DNA of 38,603 nt from Mycoplasmoidaceae bacterium (GCA_024427265.1 JAKSVP010000005.1:1-38603), one strand, 5' to 3'. Shown: positions 20,204-30,926, counted from the first letter of the stretch. Notes: a model not told the origin generated them from the sequence alone. Numbers and translations: made by a program.

Positions 20204-20989
20204 ATGAAAAAGACAAATAAATTTATAGATTTTGTTGCAAAACAAAACTATATTAGAGAATTATCAATTCCTGAACATATAATTCTTTGAACCAATGTGG
20301 TTCTAAGTTTAACATTTTTCATTGTTCAATTAGCTTGACTACATACATATGACCAATGGCCTACATGATTATCATTCTTGTCTAGTGTAATTTCTATCTT
20401 TGCTGTTATGGGTGGAGCTAAGCAAAGAATAATTTGCCCCTTTTTAGGGATGATTGCTTCAATTCTTTTAGCAATTATTGCAGTACATAACCGACTATTC
20501 GGAACACTTATAACTTATTGCTTTAACTTTGCTATGCAATTAACAACATTAATTATTTGATATCGTGTATCTAATAATAAAGTGTCAATTCAACCTAAAC
20601 ATTGGAAATGGTGGTGAGTTTTAACTTATATAGTTGGTTTCATTGCACTATCACTTCTTTTTGCTTGAATTGAAACTTTCCCTAATTTCCAAGAATGATG
20701 GTTCAATGGTGAGAAGCAACCTCTTCACCTATTGGTATTTGACTCAATGCTTTTAATGTTCACAATTGCAGCGGCATTTCCAATGTTTAAGCGATATGAC
20801 TTTGTGTGAATCACATACATTATTGCTGATGCTGCAATGGCAGCAATGTGAATAACTAAAGGAGTAACACATACAGATGTAGCTGATCAGTTCAATGACT
20901 GAACAATGCTAGTGTGTGGATTAAGCATGTTAGCTACATGTATCGTTGGATTAATTAACTGGATGAAAACGTCAAAGAATAAGGGATAA
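20204..20989 (+). CDS. pnuC: PnuC-like nicotinamide riboside transporter
   Basis: The 261-residue protein has seven or so membrane helices and many Trp (mostly TGA). The PnuC-like core is FLSSVISIFAVMGGAKQRI, FLGMIASILLAIIAVHNRLF, FAMQLTTLIIWYRVS, and later VWITYIIADAAMAAMWITK. PnuC proteins move nicotinamide riboside by facilitated diffusion for NAD synthesis, useful for a parasite with no de novo NAD pathway. It starts 2 nt after the HIT stop. A terminator overlaps its last codons. The substrate is inferred from the family. Confidence 0.8.
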
Positions 20990-21000
20990 CCTTATTTTTT
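20978..21000 (+). terminator. terminator after pnuC
   Basis: A 7-bp stem AATAAGG/CCTTATT (20978-20984 with 20990-20996) with a 5-nt loop is followed by a T-run. It includes the pnuC stop codon. Confidence 0.85.
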
Positions 21001-21021
21001 ATTAAATATTCACTTTTCATA

Positions 21022-21183
21022 TATAATTAAGAAGCACATTCAGCAAAATAACATTATTTAACTTTAGTCAACAACGATTAAGTGTTAAAAGTAAATAAGC
21101 TGTAACAATTGAAATTATTAGTGTTGAATCTATAAATAAGTGTTATTTTATTGTTGTGTTATTTAATATTTGAAAGGATTAAT
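21022..21183 (+). promoter_or_regulatory. rpsD promoter and unusually long 5' leader
   Basis: TATAAT at 21022-21027 is followed by about 150 nt before ATG 21184, while most leaders in this window are under 40 nt. The leader has short repeated pieces (AGTGTT at two places, TGTTATTT twice) and ends with GAAAGGA as ribosome-binding site. In Firmicutes and E. coli S4 represses its own mRNA through a leader structure; I cannot match a known S4 motif here. Confidence 0.5.
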
Positions 21184-21792
21184 ATGTCAAGATATACAGG
21201 TAGTATTAACCGTAAATCTAGAAGATATGGCTTTTCTTTATTAGAAAACAACAAAGAATTTTCTAAGGGAAAGAAAAGAACATACGCTCCTGGAGCACAC
21301 GGTGCTAACAAGAGAAAATTGTCTGGTTATGCAGAACAATTACAAGAAAAGCAAAAATTGCAATTCATGTATGGAATGAATGACCGTCAATTTAGAAGAT
21401 TATTCGTAGTAGCTAAGAAGATGAAAGGTTCTAACGCAATGAACCTACTAATCGTTCTAGAATCTAGAATTGATAACTTAGTATTTAGAATGGGTTTTGC
21501 TCCAACAAGAAGAGCAGCTAGACAACTAGTAACTCATGGACATGTATTACTAAATGGTAAGAAATGTTCAATCCCATCAACAATCTGTAAGATTGGTGAC
21601 AAGATTTCTATTAAGGAAAAATCTCAAACATTACCAGTTGTAAAAGATACAGTACTTGCTAAACCTCTAGAATTTGTTAAGGTTGAAGGTACAGGAAAAA
21701 CAGGAACTTATGTTCGTTTCCCTCAAAGAGAAGAACTAAACCCTGAAATCAACGAAACTTACGTAGTTGAATGATACAACCGTTTGGTATAA
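21184..21792 (+). CDS. rpsD: 30S ribosomal protein S4
   Basis: The 202-residue protein starts MSRYTGSINRKSRRYGFSLL, typical of mycoplasma S4. GKKRTYAPGAHGANKRKLSG, QLQEKQKLQFMYGMNDRQF and the S4 domain (ESRIDNLVFRMGFAPTRRAA, HGHVLLNGKKCSIPS) are intact. The end is VVEWYNRLV with Trp as TGA. It nucleates 30S assembly by binding the 5' domain of 16S rRNA. I chose ATG 21184 because of the AAAGGA 8 nt upstream; upstream in-frame codons are in the leader. The gene is monocistronic. Confidence 0.97.
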
Positions 21793-21793
21793 G

Positions 21794-21818
21794 AAAAAGA
21801 GGCTATGCCTCTTTTTTA
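21794..21818. terminator. bidirectional terminator between rpsD and the macro-domain gene
   Basis: A 10-bp stem (21794-21803 with 21807-21816) has a TAT loop and A/T runs on both sides. It contains the stop codon of the minus-strand gene. Confidence 0.9.
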
Positions 21819-22336
21819 TTTTTTATGAATAGGTTGTACGCATCAAACATTTCTTTTGCTAATTCATTTGGATTGACTTTACCTGTCATACCACCAAAAG
21901 CTGGAATAACTATTGCCTGAATATTGTTTTCAGTAGCTACTTTTAAAACATTGTACATACAGTCATTAACAATCTTAGGGTTATAGATAACTGATGGTTT
22001 CAACATAGTTGGGCAGTGGATTAATTTAATCTTTGAACCAGGAATATCTGTGATGAATGCACTAGCAACTGGTTGATATCCACCTTTATATGTTTTAGCT
22101 ATATATGCTTGAATTTTCTTGGTTAATTCTTTGCCAAAGTATTTAGTGATGGCAAGATCGTAACCACCTAACATAATTCCTTTGGAATTACCAGGACTAA
22201 CAACACAATCTACTTTGTGGTTATCCATAAAGTGTTCGAAATCAGCCGTTACTATCTCTACATTTTTGCAATCATGAAAATATTCATTTCATGCGGCAGA
22301 GATTAATTCGTTATTGTCTAATAAATATATCTTCAT
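21803..22336 (-). CDS. macro-domain protein
   Basis: The 177-residue protein begins MKIYLLDNNELISAAWNEYF. The macro signature is CVVSPGNSKGIMLGGYDLAI (replacing 'vNAaNs.L.gGgGvagAI'), then IKLIHCPTM and IQAIVIPAFGGMTGKVNP ('siafPalstG.y'). Macro domains bind ADP-ribose and many remove it from proteins or nucleic acids. The Gly loop is altered, so binding should not be assumed to be canonical. TATAAT lies 6 nt before the ATG. It is a single-gene unit between two terminators. Confidence 0.8.
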
Positions 22337-22342
22337 ATTATG

Positions 22343-22348
22343 ATTATA
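22343..22348 (-). promoter_or_regulatory. -10 box of the macro-domain gene, predicted leaderless start
   Basis: A minus-strand TATAAT, continuous with the T-tract of the APC-1 terminator, lies 6 nt before the ATG at 22336. A start site 6-7 nt after the box would be the ATG itself. Confidence 0.55.
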
Positions 22349-22374
22349 AAAAAATAACTAGCTAAGCTAGTTAT
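22347..22374 (-). terminator. terminator after APC transporter 1
   Basis: A near-perfect inverted repeat (22354-22363 with 22365-22374) is followed on the minus strand by seven T, which lead straight into the next promoter. Confidence 0.85.
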
Positions 22375-22381
22375 CTTTTAA

Positions 22382-24049
22382 TTATCTGAATGCTACTTGT
22401 TTAGCTTTCTTTTGTCAGATTAGTTGTTGATGTTCTGGGTTACCACTAGCTTTAATTAATAGGTCATTAAAGATTGGCAATAAAGCCATAACAAGAGTCA
22501 TTCCTCAGAATCAAGCCATAGTTTCAACGTTTGTTAGAACGTAGTAACCTCCAGCTCTTTCGATTCCTAGACAGTTAGGAGCGTTAACGAACATTCCTCA
22601 TCCTGACTTAAGACCTTGTCACATTCCTTCGGCTCCATCATATACTAAACCATTATTAATATTAATAATAGGTGCAGCTAGGAATTGTACAAATCCTACA
22701 AAGAATACCATGAACACACATCCTAGGATTCCAATTGTTGCAGTAATAGGGAACAATTTTTGTTTCTTTACTTCAACCTTCTTGCTGAATCTGTTAACAA
22801 ATCCACCAAGAACTGTTACTCCGTAAATGATGTATAGACATAGCACCATTGATGTTGATGATCCATCAGCCATTGCATCAGTATTTAGAATACTTGATGG
22901 AATAACTAATATTACTCATCAGAACATAACCATTGCAAAGAATAGTACTGAACCAGCAAACATTTTGTTACCTGGTTTAGCTTCTAATAATGCTTTAGAT
23001 TTGAATAAAGCGCCTTCTTCAGCTAATGATTGGTAAGCACTAATACCACCTCTTGCCATACCGTTTATACATCCGATTAAACAGATGAAGATAAAGATAG
23101 AGATTAGTACAGTTAGGATTTTGTAAGCAATATCATTTTCTCCTACTAATGCTTGCATTAAACTATATACATCTCCTGTACCAGCTGTAATGCAACCGAT
23201 AGTAACTGCTAGATATAGAACTGAAATAATTGCTACACCTAGTACAACTGCTAATGATAAATTCTTTTCTGCATTCTTGATATCGCCAGAAATGTTTCCA
23301 ACTGATATGTAACCTTCGAATGAGAATAGGATTGCTGGAATTGCAGCCATAGCACCAAATGCATTGAATGCACCAGTGTCACTACCATCAATATAATGTC
23401 CTTGTCATGCTCCGGCATGAGCTTTGGTAGACATCAAACCAAATGCGATACCACAAATTACAACCATTAAGATTGGTGCAAACTTGACAAAACTAATTAT
23501 TGAACCAGTTTTGCCCATTGCATTAGATTTGTAATAGTTAAGTAACATGAATACAACAAACAACGCTGCACCAATAGCAAATATATATGCAGTTGTTCCT
23601 GTACCAAAGTTATAACCATTTCCAGTGCCAATACTTGATCAACCACCTTCGCCTCAATTTGAAATTAGTGGAGCAAAGCATTCAAGAATTGCTTCACCAG
23701 CAAAGAACATAATAGCGAATGTATTAGCAGGTCAGAATATTAGAGAATATCCAGTTTTTGCATATCTACCGAAACTGTGGCCACAGAATTCAGCAGCTCA
23801 TCCACCAACTCCTGCATTTTTATTTTTCATTTTGCAGGTCGAAACTTCGGCAAACGATAGTGCCATACATAATACGATAACAATTGATAAACCCCACGCT
23901 AATAAAACACCAGCGAAGTTACCTTCATTTAATCTAAAAACCGTTCCGTTTTTAAAGAAAATACCGATACCAACTACGTTACCAATTATGTAAAGAATGG
24001 CAGCTATTAAACCAATTTTACCAGCCGTTTCTTTTTTAACTTTTGGCAT
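22382..24049 (-). CDS. APC-superfamily amino acid permease 1
   Basis: The 555-residue protein has at least 12 hydrophobic helices. TM1 contains IGNVVGIGIFFKNGTVF, the APC 'G.iIGsGIF' substrate-binding kink. A second conserved part is AIPAILFSFEGYISVGNISGDIKN, matching 'f.aF.Gfd....ae.e.knp'. APC carriers exchange or import amino acids with protons or other amino acids. Substrate cannot be read from sequence. It is a paralogue of the adjacent gene and starts with the same MPK-K-ETAGKIGL segment. It has its own promoter after the preceding terminator. Confidence 0.88.
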
Positions 24050-24090
24050 TTAATTTTCCTTTCTTGTAATAAATAATCGATTACTCTTAT

Positions 24091-24096
24091 ATTATA
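24091..24096 (-). promoter_or_regulatory. -10 box of APC transporter 1
   Basis: The minus-strand TATAAT is fused to the T-run of the APC-2 terminator. A leader of about 35 nt with AAAGGA precedes ATG 24049, so this one is not leaderless. Confidence 0.5.
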
Positions 24097-24126
24097 AAAA
24101 AATAATGAACCATAGGTTCATTATTT
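24096..24126 (-). terminator. terminator after APC transporter 2
   Basis: A perfect 12-bp stem (24100-24111 with 24115-24126) has an ATA loop and a minus-strand T-run. It ends the rpsF-to-APC transcription unit and overlaps the stop codon. Confidence 0.9.
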
Positions 24127-25680
24127 TAATACATCCTCTTTTCTGTTTTGCCAGATTAGAACTTGTCTGCTTCCTTTATCAAACCATTTTATGAATAGGT
24201 CATTGATTAATGGGCTTGCTAACATGAAGGCAAACATAGACCAGTAGCAGATGATTGTTTGTCAGTATACAAGTTTAAAATCTGATTCAACAAATAGACC
24301 TCAGCTACAAACATATGCATCTTTCTCAATAAGTGGTTGTGCAAGGAATTGATACAACCCACAATAACCTATTAAGAATAGACATGATAGGATTCCAATT
24401 ACACAAGTTACAGGGAAGATTGCTAATTTTCTAACTTCTACTCTCTTGGTGAACCTGTTAACTAAAGCACATATTAGGATTACAGAATATATTACATATA
24501 TAGCAATAATCATAATGTTTGAGCTTCCATCAACAATTTGGTCTGTATTTAGGATTGCTGATGGAATAAGTGTTGCAACCCACCATATACCAACCATAAT
24601 GGAGAATCAAACACCACCAGCAAATAGTCTTGTGTTAGGTTTAGCATTAGCTAATTGTTTTCCTTTAAATAGAACGCCTTCTTCACAACTTGCTTGGAAT
24701 GCTCTCATTCCACTAAAGCTCATAGCATTTAATACACCAATAATACAAATGAAGATAAAAGCAGACAGAACGTTTGAGAAAATCTTTGCTAGTTGTGTGC
24801 CTTGGCCAAAGCATATTTCCATTAGTTCATATACATTGCCTGTTCCAGCAGTCATACAACCAATTGTTACTACTAAGTAAACTGATGAAACAATTATTAA
24901 GGCAATAATCATTGATAATGGAACATTCTTGTTTGGTTTGTCCATATCACCAGCAATGTTTCCAATTACAACATATCCTTCAAAGGCAAATAAGATTGAA
25001 GGAAGAGAAATGATAATTCCCGTTATATCTGGTGCAACTTGATAATCAGTTGGTGCATTATATCAATGTCCAGTTCATAAACCTGCATTGTTGTTTAATA
25101 CACCAAAAGTAATTCCTAATACAACAACAGCAATTAAAGGAACAAACTTAATTAAACCAGTAACGTTACTGAATCTAGTCATTCCTTTAGATGCAACTAC
25201 GTTGAGGATAATAAATAAAGCAAATAATCCTCCGCCTGCTAAGAACACATATAAGGTAGTTAGATGGCCAAAATTAATATGTCCTACTTCTCCACCTAAG
25301 CTTGCAAAGCAGTTCATTAGACCTTCACCAGCAAAGAACATGATAGCAAAGGCATCAACTGCATAGAAGATTAAAGAATAACCTAATTTAGCATATCTAC
25401 CAAACTTGTGACCGCAGAATTTTTCTGCTCATCCACCAAGTCCGTCAGCTTTATTAACAATCTTACATGTGCATACTTCACAGAATGATAAAGCTAAGGA
25501 CATTACCATGATAATAGCAACAACTCATGATAGCAATATTCCAATTGGACTACCATGATTGTTATTAAAAACAGGTAGGTTTTTAAAGAAGATACCTATT
25601 CCTACTAGTGTGCCAAAAATCATCATTACCGCAGTAAAGAGACCGATTTTTCCAGCTGTTTCTTGCTTTATTTTTGGCAT
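24121..25680 (-). CDS. APC-superfamily amino acid permease 2
   Basis: The 519-residue permease is clearly related to the neighbouring permease: both begin MPK-ETAGKIGL, share GIGIFFKN, the AEKFCGHKFGRYAK/AAEFCGHSFGRYAK loop, AFEGYVVIGNIAGDMDKPN and VTIGCMTAGTGNVYELME. Length differs mainly near the middle loop. It starts 13 nt after ung, so it is the distal gene of that operon, while its paralogue has its own promoter. The pair probably arose by tandem duplication and may have different substrates or regulation. Confidence 0.88.
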
Positions 25681-25693
25681 TAGTTGTCCTTTC

Positions 25694-26335
25694 TTATCAT
25701 TTTATTTCTTTTTTATTGTGCTTTTTTAAGTAAGCATTAATCTTTGAAAAAGGTTTTGATCCTTTAAAAGATTTATAGTAGCCCAAAGGGCTAGGGTGTG
25801 ATGAACATAACACTAAATGTTTCTTTTGATCGATTAGTGGTTTTAGCTCTTGGGCATTATTGCCTCAAAGAACAAACACTACATTTTCACACTTATCATT
25901 AATTGTTTTGATAACTTCATTGGTAAATTGTTCTCAGCCTTGGTTCTTATGACTATTAGGTTGCCCTTTATTTACAGTCAATACTCTATTTAAGAGTAAA
26001 ACACCTTGTGCTGCTCAATCTTTTAGTTCCGTATCCAATCTTGATACACCAACATCTTCTTTTAATTCTTTGAAGATATTAACTAAAGATTTAGGCATCA
26101 CAACACCTTGGTTAACTGCAAAGGCTAAACCGTTTGCAAAACCAGGCGTATGATAAGGGTCTTGGCCAACAATTACTACTTTAGTTTCTTTTATATTGAA
26201 ATAATGGAAACAAGCAAAGAGATCATCCGGATGCGGATATATCTCATGAGTCTTACCTTCATTATTAATGAACTTAATTAATTTTAGAAAGTAATCTTTA
26301 TTAACTTCTGTTTGAATAAAGTTCTTTCAATCCAT
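25694..26335 (-). CDS. ung: uracil-DNA glycosylase
   Basis: The 213-residue family 1 UDG removes uracil from DNA. The catalytic motif [16 protein letters not shown] is intact, with [31 protein letters not shown] and the DNA-intercalation loop [11 protein letters not shown]. The last codon before TAA is TGA (Trp), so with the standard code it would end one residue earlier. It starts 1 nt after the lipoprotein stop, in an operon with dnaB and ssb, which suits a DNA-maintenance role. Confidence 0.96.
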
Positions 26336-26336
26336 A

Positions 26337-27899
26337 TTAGATATCTGTAGTTGTGATAAAAGATGTGTCTACAGTTTGCCCATCATCTGAACAGAACATA
26401 TAACCTAAGAATGCTAATAAGTTTTTACTTGTATTGTTTAATTTTTCAATAGGCAATAAACCTTGTCCGGCTGTTCTTTCAAATAATTGTCTAAATAGAA
26501 CAGTTATTTTGTTTATTTCGTTTTGATCAATAATGTAACCAGAAAATTCTTCATTATTTGCTTTCTTAAATAATGTATATTCATCTTTAAATACATCTAA
26601 GAAGTAAGCAGGAAAGATGTTTTGGATTCCTGTTAATGAAGCTGTATCTTTTGAATGATCACCATCTTTATATCTCTTAACTTGATAACTTAGCAAAACA
26701 ACAAATTGGTTTCCATGTATTTGTTCTTCTGGTAGTCTGTTGTCATGCGATTCAGGCAATGTTACTGCCTTACTATTATTTGTTTTAAACGCGAATGATT
26801 TAAAGTGAGGTTCAGCTTTGTAACCATCTGAGGTAAAACTATTTATGTTTTTTCAAGAATTGCCTACAGCTTTAACAATATCATCTTTAGTTGAATAGTA
26901 ATCACTAACAAGGAATGAGTTTGATTTATTAGAAGGGTTAAGATATGTTTCTGTTAAGCTATTTACATCGATAAGAATTGGTACAGAATCATAAAAGTAT
27001 ACTTCGTATTCTTTTCCCTCATCTCCTTCATCTTTTCCTTCTTCTTTCTTTGTGTAATATATTGGTTCGTTATAATTAGTTTCAATAAGACTTTTAAATA
27101 TATCGTTAAAATCAGTTATTTTGCCATTGTTAAAAACATAAGATGGGAATGGCATACTACTTCTGAATATGAAATTAACAGATGATGTTTTTAACATTGC
27201 TTTAATTGCCCCACCTGCATTGGCATTGGCTAAAGCAAAATTGTATTCATAGAAAGTGTCGTTTTTTGTTGGATCAGCATCTTTTTTTGAACCATGATCT
27301 AAAACAAATGCAGATTTGCTATCTGCTCCTCATGCTTTTTGCAAATTCTTTCCTTCTAAATCTTTAATACTAATTTGTGAAGCTTGGTAACTTAAGGCAT
27401 TAGTAATATAAGAGTTAATAGTAGAAGCGATTGAACTAACTAAAGTTACATTGTAACTTAATGCTGAGTTACGTGCATTACTTACATTTTGTGATTGTTG
27501 TTTTCCTTCATCATCAATGTATTTATCAACAGCAGTTGTGACAAAGTCTGCATCTCCTGCTTGATATCAGCCACTTGATGCTGGTTGCCATTGGTCTAAG
27601 TCTTCTTGCTTCTTCTCTTCATCATCGACAAACTTCATCGGTTGAGAATAAGCATATGCTGTTGAATTCTTTTGATCAATAGTATAGTTAGATTGCAAGT
27701 AATCATACATTACGTTGCCATCATGATCAAGATAGTCATTAAAATTCTTATATACATAATTTGATGATCTATCACTTGATCCAATAGTAAATGGAGTTAA
27801 CACTCCTCAGTTTTGTCCACAACTTGATAAAGTTGTCAATGGGACAACAACTGATGGAATGGCAAAGGCTGTGCCTAATAATGTTTTAGCTAATTTCAT
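26337..27899 (-). CDS. hypothetical surface lipoprotein
   Basis: The 520-residue protein has a lipoprotein signal (MKLAKTLLGTAFAIPSVVVP then TTLSSC, Cys near residue 27 as lipidation site). The mature part is Asn/Ser/Tyr/Asp-rich with no domain I recognise. Features: TINSYITNALSYQASQ, an acidic loop EEGKDEGDEGKEYEVYFY, and a C-terminal half that ends TSFITTTDI. It starts at TAATG overlapping dnaB, with AAGGAG inside the dnaB end, and is followed by ung after 1 nt. A surface lipoprotein in the middle of a replication operon is unusual. Confidence 0.8.
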
Positions 27900-29299
27900 T
27901 AGTTATTCTCCTTATCACGTAGGTCATCATAGAATCTTCCATATTTTCTATTCATTGATAATGGAATGATTCTTTGTGCACCGTTTCTGTGTTTAGAAAT
28001 CATGAAGTCAATTCTAATAACTTCAGGTTTTTCTTTAGGGCCAGCAGCTCTAATAGCACCTTCTGGTTCTGCTTGATTTTCTTCTTGTGAGTTCAAGAAG
28101 CAAACTAAGTCAGCGTCTTGTTCCAAAGAACCTGATTCTCTTAAGTCAGATAGTTTAGGTGTTGCATGATCGCCACGTTTTTCAATATCTCTTGATAATT
28201 GCGCAAGCGCAATAATTGGTGCATTAATTCTTCTAGCAAGTAATTTGATCATTCTAGAAATAGTAGATACTTCTTGTTGTCTATTTACTTGTGCGTTCTT
28301 TAATGCTGGACCTTTCATTAATTGTAAGTAGTCAATAATAACAAGCTTAATGTTGTGTTGACTTTTAAGTTGTTTTAACTTGGCTTGAATGTCAACAATT
28401 GAGACAGCTTTATCATCAATTAGAATTGGCAATGTCTTAATTTCTTCAATTGCCGATTGAACAGCGCCTCATTGTTCATCAGACATTTTGCCTGATCTTA
28501 ATGCTGTTGATTCAACGTTTGCGTTTAAAGACACAAGTCTTTGGCATAGTTGTTCTTGCCCCATTTCTAATGAGAAGAAAACAATTTTGTCATTTTCACT
28601 ACCTTTGTTTTCTTTAATTAATCTTGCAGCATTATTAGCAAAGTTTAAAGCTATAGCTGTTTTACCAACACCTGGTCTTGCAGCTAGGATGATTAAGTCT
28701 CCTGGTTGGAAACCGTTTGTTGTTTTATCAATTAAGCTATAACCGATTGGTGTACCAGTAATATCTTGCTTGCGTTGTCTTAATTTGTTAACGTGATCAA
28801 GATATTTACCAGCTACTTCATCCATAGATGAAAGTTGGTCTGTATGCTTAGATTGAGTAATATCTAAGAATTCATTTTCTAATTGTGCAATTTGGTTATC
28901 ATATTGCGCAAAGTCAATCTTAGTGTTAATTACACGTTGACTAAAAGTGTCGAGTTGTCTTTTAATACTAGCGTTTTTAATTAATTCAATATTTGCTTTT
29001 AAGTCTTCTTCATAAGCAAATCCTGAAATAATTTGTTCAAGATATGATTGTCAGTTAGTAAATTGTCATTTACTATTATTTGCAATATAGTCAGTTACAG
29101 TATTTTTGTTAATTGTTTTTAAATGGCCTAGATAGATTTCAAGAATTGCTCCGTAAATTAGAGCGTTCTTGTCATCTAAGAAGTCTTTTTGTTGCAAAGA
29201 AGTGACACATTCTTCAACACTAATAGGGTTAGTGAAGATTGTCGTTAGAACTTCTTGTTCACATTTGACAATATAGTTTTCGACTTTTTCTTTTGCCAT
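27899..29299 (-). CDS. dnaB: replicative DNA helicase DnaB
   Basis: The 466-residue hexameric helicase has the N-terminal helical domain (ENYIVKCEQEVLTTIF), a linker, and the RecA-like motor. Walker A is LAARPGVGKTAIALNFA, H2 VFFSLEMGQEQLCQRL, Walker B KLVIIDYLQLM, then LARRINAPIIALAQLSRDIE and LRESGSLEQDADLVCFL. The C-terminus carries MISKHRNGAQRIIPL. It is coupled to rplI upstream (2-nt gap) and to the lipoprotein gene downstream (TAATG). Confidence 0.97.
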
Positions 29300-29301
29300 A
29301 A

Positions 29302-29742
29302 TTATTCTCCTGTAACATACAATGTTAGATAAGCAATAACATCTTTATGCAGCTTGATTGCTAAACGATGTCCGCCTAAACCATAAGAATTAGTCGCATC
29401 AATCATCATGAACTTATCAATCTTGATGTTGTGTTCTTTAGCTAAAGCATCAATTACTTGTTTATTACTGATGCTGCCAAAGGCTTGCCCATGATTAGTC
29501 TTCAGACTAAACTTCAATGTGATGGCTTCAATCTTTGCTTTTAGCATTGATGCTTGCTTAACTTCATAATCATATTCTTGTTTAGCTGCCGCCACTTGCT
29601 TAGACACAATCTCTTGTGCTTTGCTAGAGCTGGCAATAGCTTTACCAGAATTGACTAAGAAATTACCATAACCATCTTTAACATCTACGGTTTGGTTCTT
29701 CTTTCCAACATTTTTAATATCTTGCAATAGTATTAATTTCAT
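29302..29742 (-). CDS. rplI: 50S ribosomal protein L9
   Basis: The 146-residue protein has the L9 N-terminal domain ([36 protein letters not shown]), the long connecting helix (SKQVAAAKQEYDYEVKQASM) and the C-terminal domain (FGSISNKQVIDALAKEHNI, LGGHRLAIKLHKDV). L9 binds near the L1 stalk and limits frameshifting. The rplI-dnaB order is common in Firmicutes. The ATG overlaps the rpsR stop. Confidence 0.96.
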   Translation of the reverse strand: MKLILLQDIKNVGKKNQTVDVKDGYGNFLVNSGKAIASSSKAQEIVSKQVAAAKQEYDYEVKQASMLKAKIEAITLKFSLKTNHGQAFGSISNKQVIDALAKEHNIKIDKFMMIDATNSYGLGGHRLAIKLHKDVIAYLTLYVTGE

Positions 29743-29993
29743 TATTCGTATGTTTTAACAAATGGTAATAGAGCAACAATTCTTGCTCTCTTGATTGCAT
29801 TAGCAACCATTCTTTGGTGTTTTTGGCATAGACCAGAAACACGTCTAGGAACGATTTTGCAGCTTGGTGTTAAATAACGTTGTAGTAATTCAACATCTTT
29901 GTAGTCAACATAATCGATGCCTTTAGCGCATAAAAGACAAGGTCTTTTTCTTTGAATACGCTTTTTGTTTCTTTTATTTGTTCTTTTTTCCAT
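29742..29993 (-). CDS. rpsR: 30S ribosomal protein S18
   Basis: The 83-residue protein has [39 protein letters not shown] and [13 protein letters not shown], the S18 core. Four potential zinc ligands (CLLC, SC, CQKH) make it the zinc-binding form. S18 pairs with S6 on the 30S platform. Both genes are in this operon, as usual, separated by ssb. Confidence 0.97.
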   Translation of the reverse strand: MEKRTNKRNKKRIQRKRPCLLCAKGIDYVDYKDVELLQRYLTPSCKIVPRRVSGLCQKHQRMVANAIKRARIVALLPFVKTYE

Positions 29994-29995
29994 AA

Positions 29996-30463
29996 TTATT
30001 TACCTTCTTCTTCATTAATTCAATCTAATTCAGTTAAACCATCATCAACTTTCTTTGGTTGATTTGGTTTAGTAAAGTCAGCTTCTGTATCAATAATCTT
30101 TGTACCAAAGCTGTCATTAACTGATACCATTTCTTCTGCTTCTTGTGTTTGTTTAGATCTTTTAACAATAGTTTTTATTGAGTCAACAATAATTTCTGTT
30201 ACGTTAATGTTTTTACCTTCTTTATTAACATAACTTCTCTTGTTCAATCTACCATCAACAGCTACTGTATCGCCTTTTTTAACATAAGTTGCTAAATAGT
30301 TAGCTTGTTGGTTTCATGCTACACAGTTAAAGAAATTAGTATGTTCTTTCCCTTGAATGTTGTCATTACATGCAACAGAGAAGTTAACTAATGTCTTCCC
30401 TGTAGTAGTTTGCTTAGGAAGTGGATCAGCTGTTAAATTGCCAATAAGAAAAACCTTATTCAT
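29996..30463 (-). CDS. ssb: single-stranded DNA-binding protein with atypical C-terminus
   Basis: The 155-residue SSB has the OB fold ([70 protein letters not shown]). SSB coats single-stranded DNA during replication and repair. The usual acidic tip ending in 'DDDIPF', which recruits partners, is not seen; the protein ends DGLTELDWINEEEGK. It starts within the last codons of rpsF (8-nt overlap) and is 2 nt from rpsR. Confidence 0.93.
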
Positions 30464-30926
30464 CTTTTGTTTCTTTCTTAGCTTCTACTGGTTTTTCAGC
30501 TTTAGCTGCAGCTTCAGCAGCATATGCAGCTTTCTTAGCAGCAATTAATTCTTCAATCTTCTTTTGTTTTTCTGCAAAGATCTTAGCTTTGTTCTTAGCT
30601 CTTTTAACTTTCTTTTCGTTATGAATTGCTCTTCAACCGTAGTTGTGTTCTAGATTCATAACTAAAAATCTTAACACGTCTTTGTTAATAAGTGTTAAAC
30701 GATTAAATTCCTTAATGATTTCAGGTTTGTCGCAAGCAAAATTAAACACATAGTAGTAAGCTTGTGAACAATTTTTAATCTTATATGCCATCTTTTTAAG
30801 GCCCATCTTAGTTTCTTTAAGATCTTTAACGCCTTTTAAAATCTTTTGGCAGTTAGTTGAAACAGCATCTGCATCAGCAGTTGATTTGTTGCCGTCAACA
30901 ACTAACATAATTTCATAGTTAGTCAT
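30456..30926 (-). CDS. rpsF: 30S ribosomal protein S6 with Ala/Lys/Glu-rich tail
   Basis: The 156-residue S6 begins MTNYEIMLVVDGNKSTADAD, then KMGLKKMAYKIKNCSQAYYY and FNRLTLINKDVLRFLVM, the family core. The ~45-residue tail (IAAKKAAYAAEAAAKAEKPV) is low-complexity. Trp in EHNYGWRAIH is TGA. It heads the operon rpsF-ssb-rpsR-rplI-dnaB. A GGAG ribosome-binding site lies upstream, in a leader with a stem-loop and a 24-bp palindrome. Confidence 0.96.

Noticed and set aside
23625..24880. Plus-strand frames inside the APC permease genes
   Set aside because: Shadows of the permease coding strand; no family resemblance.
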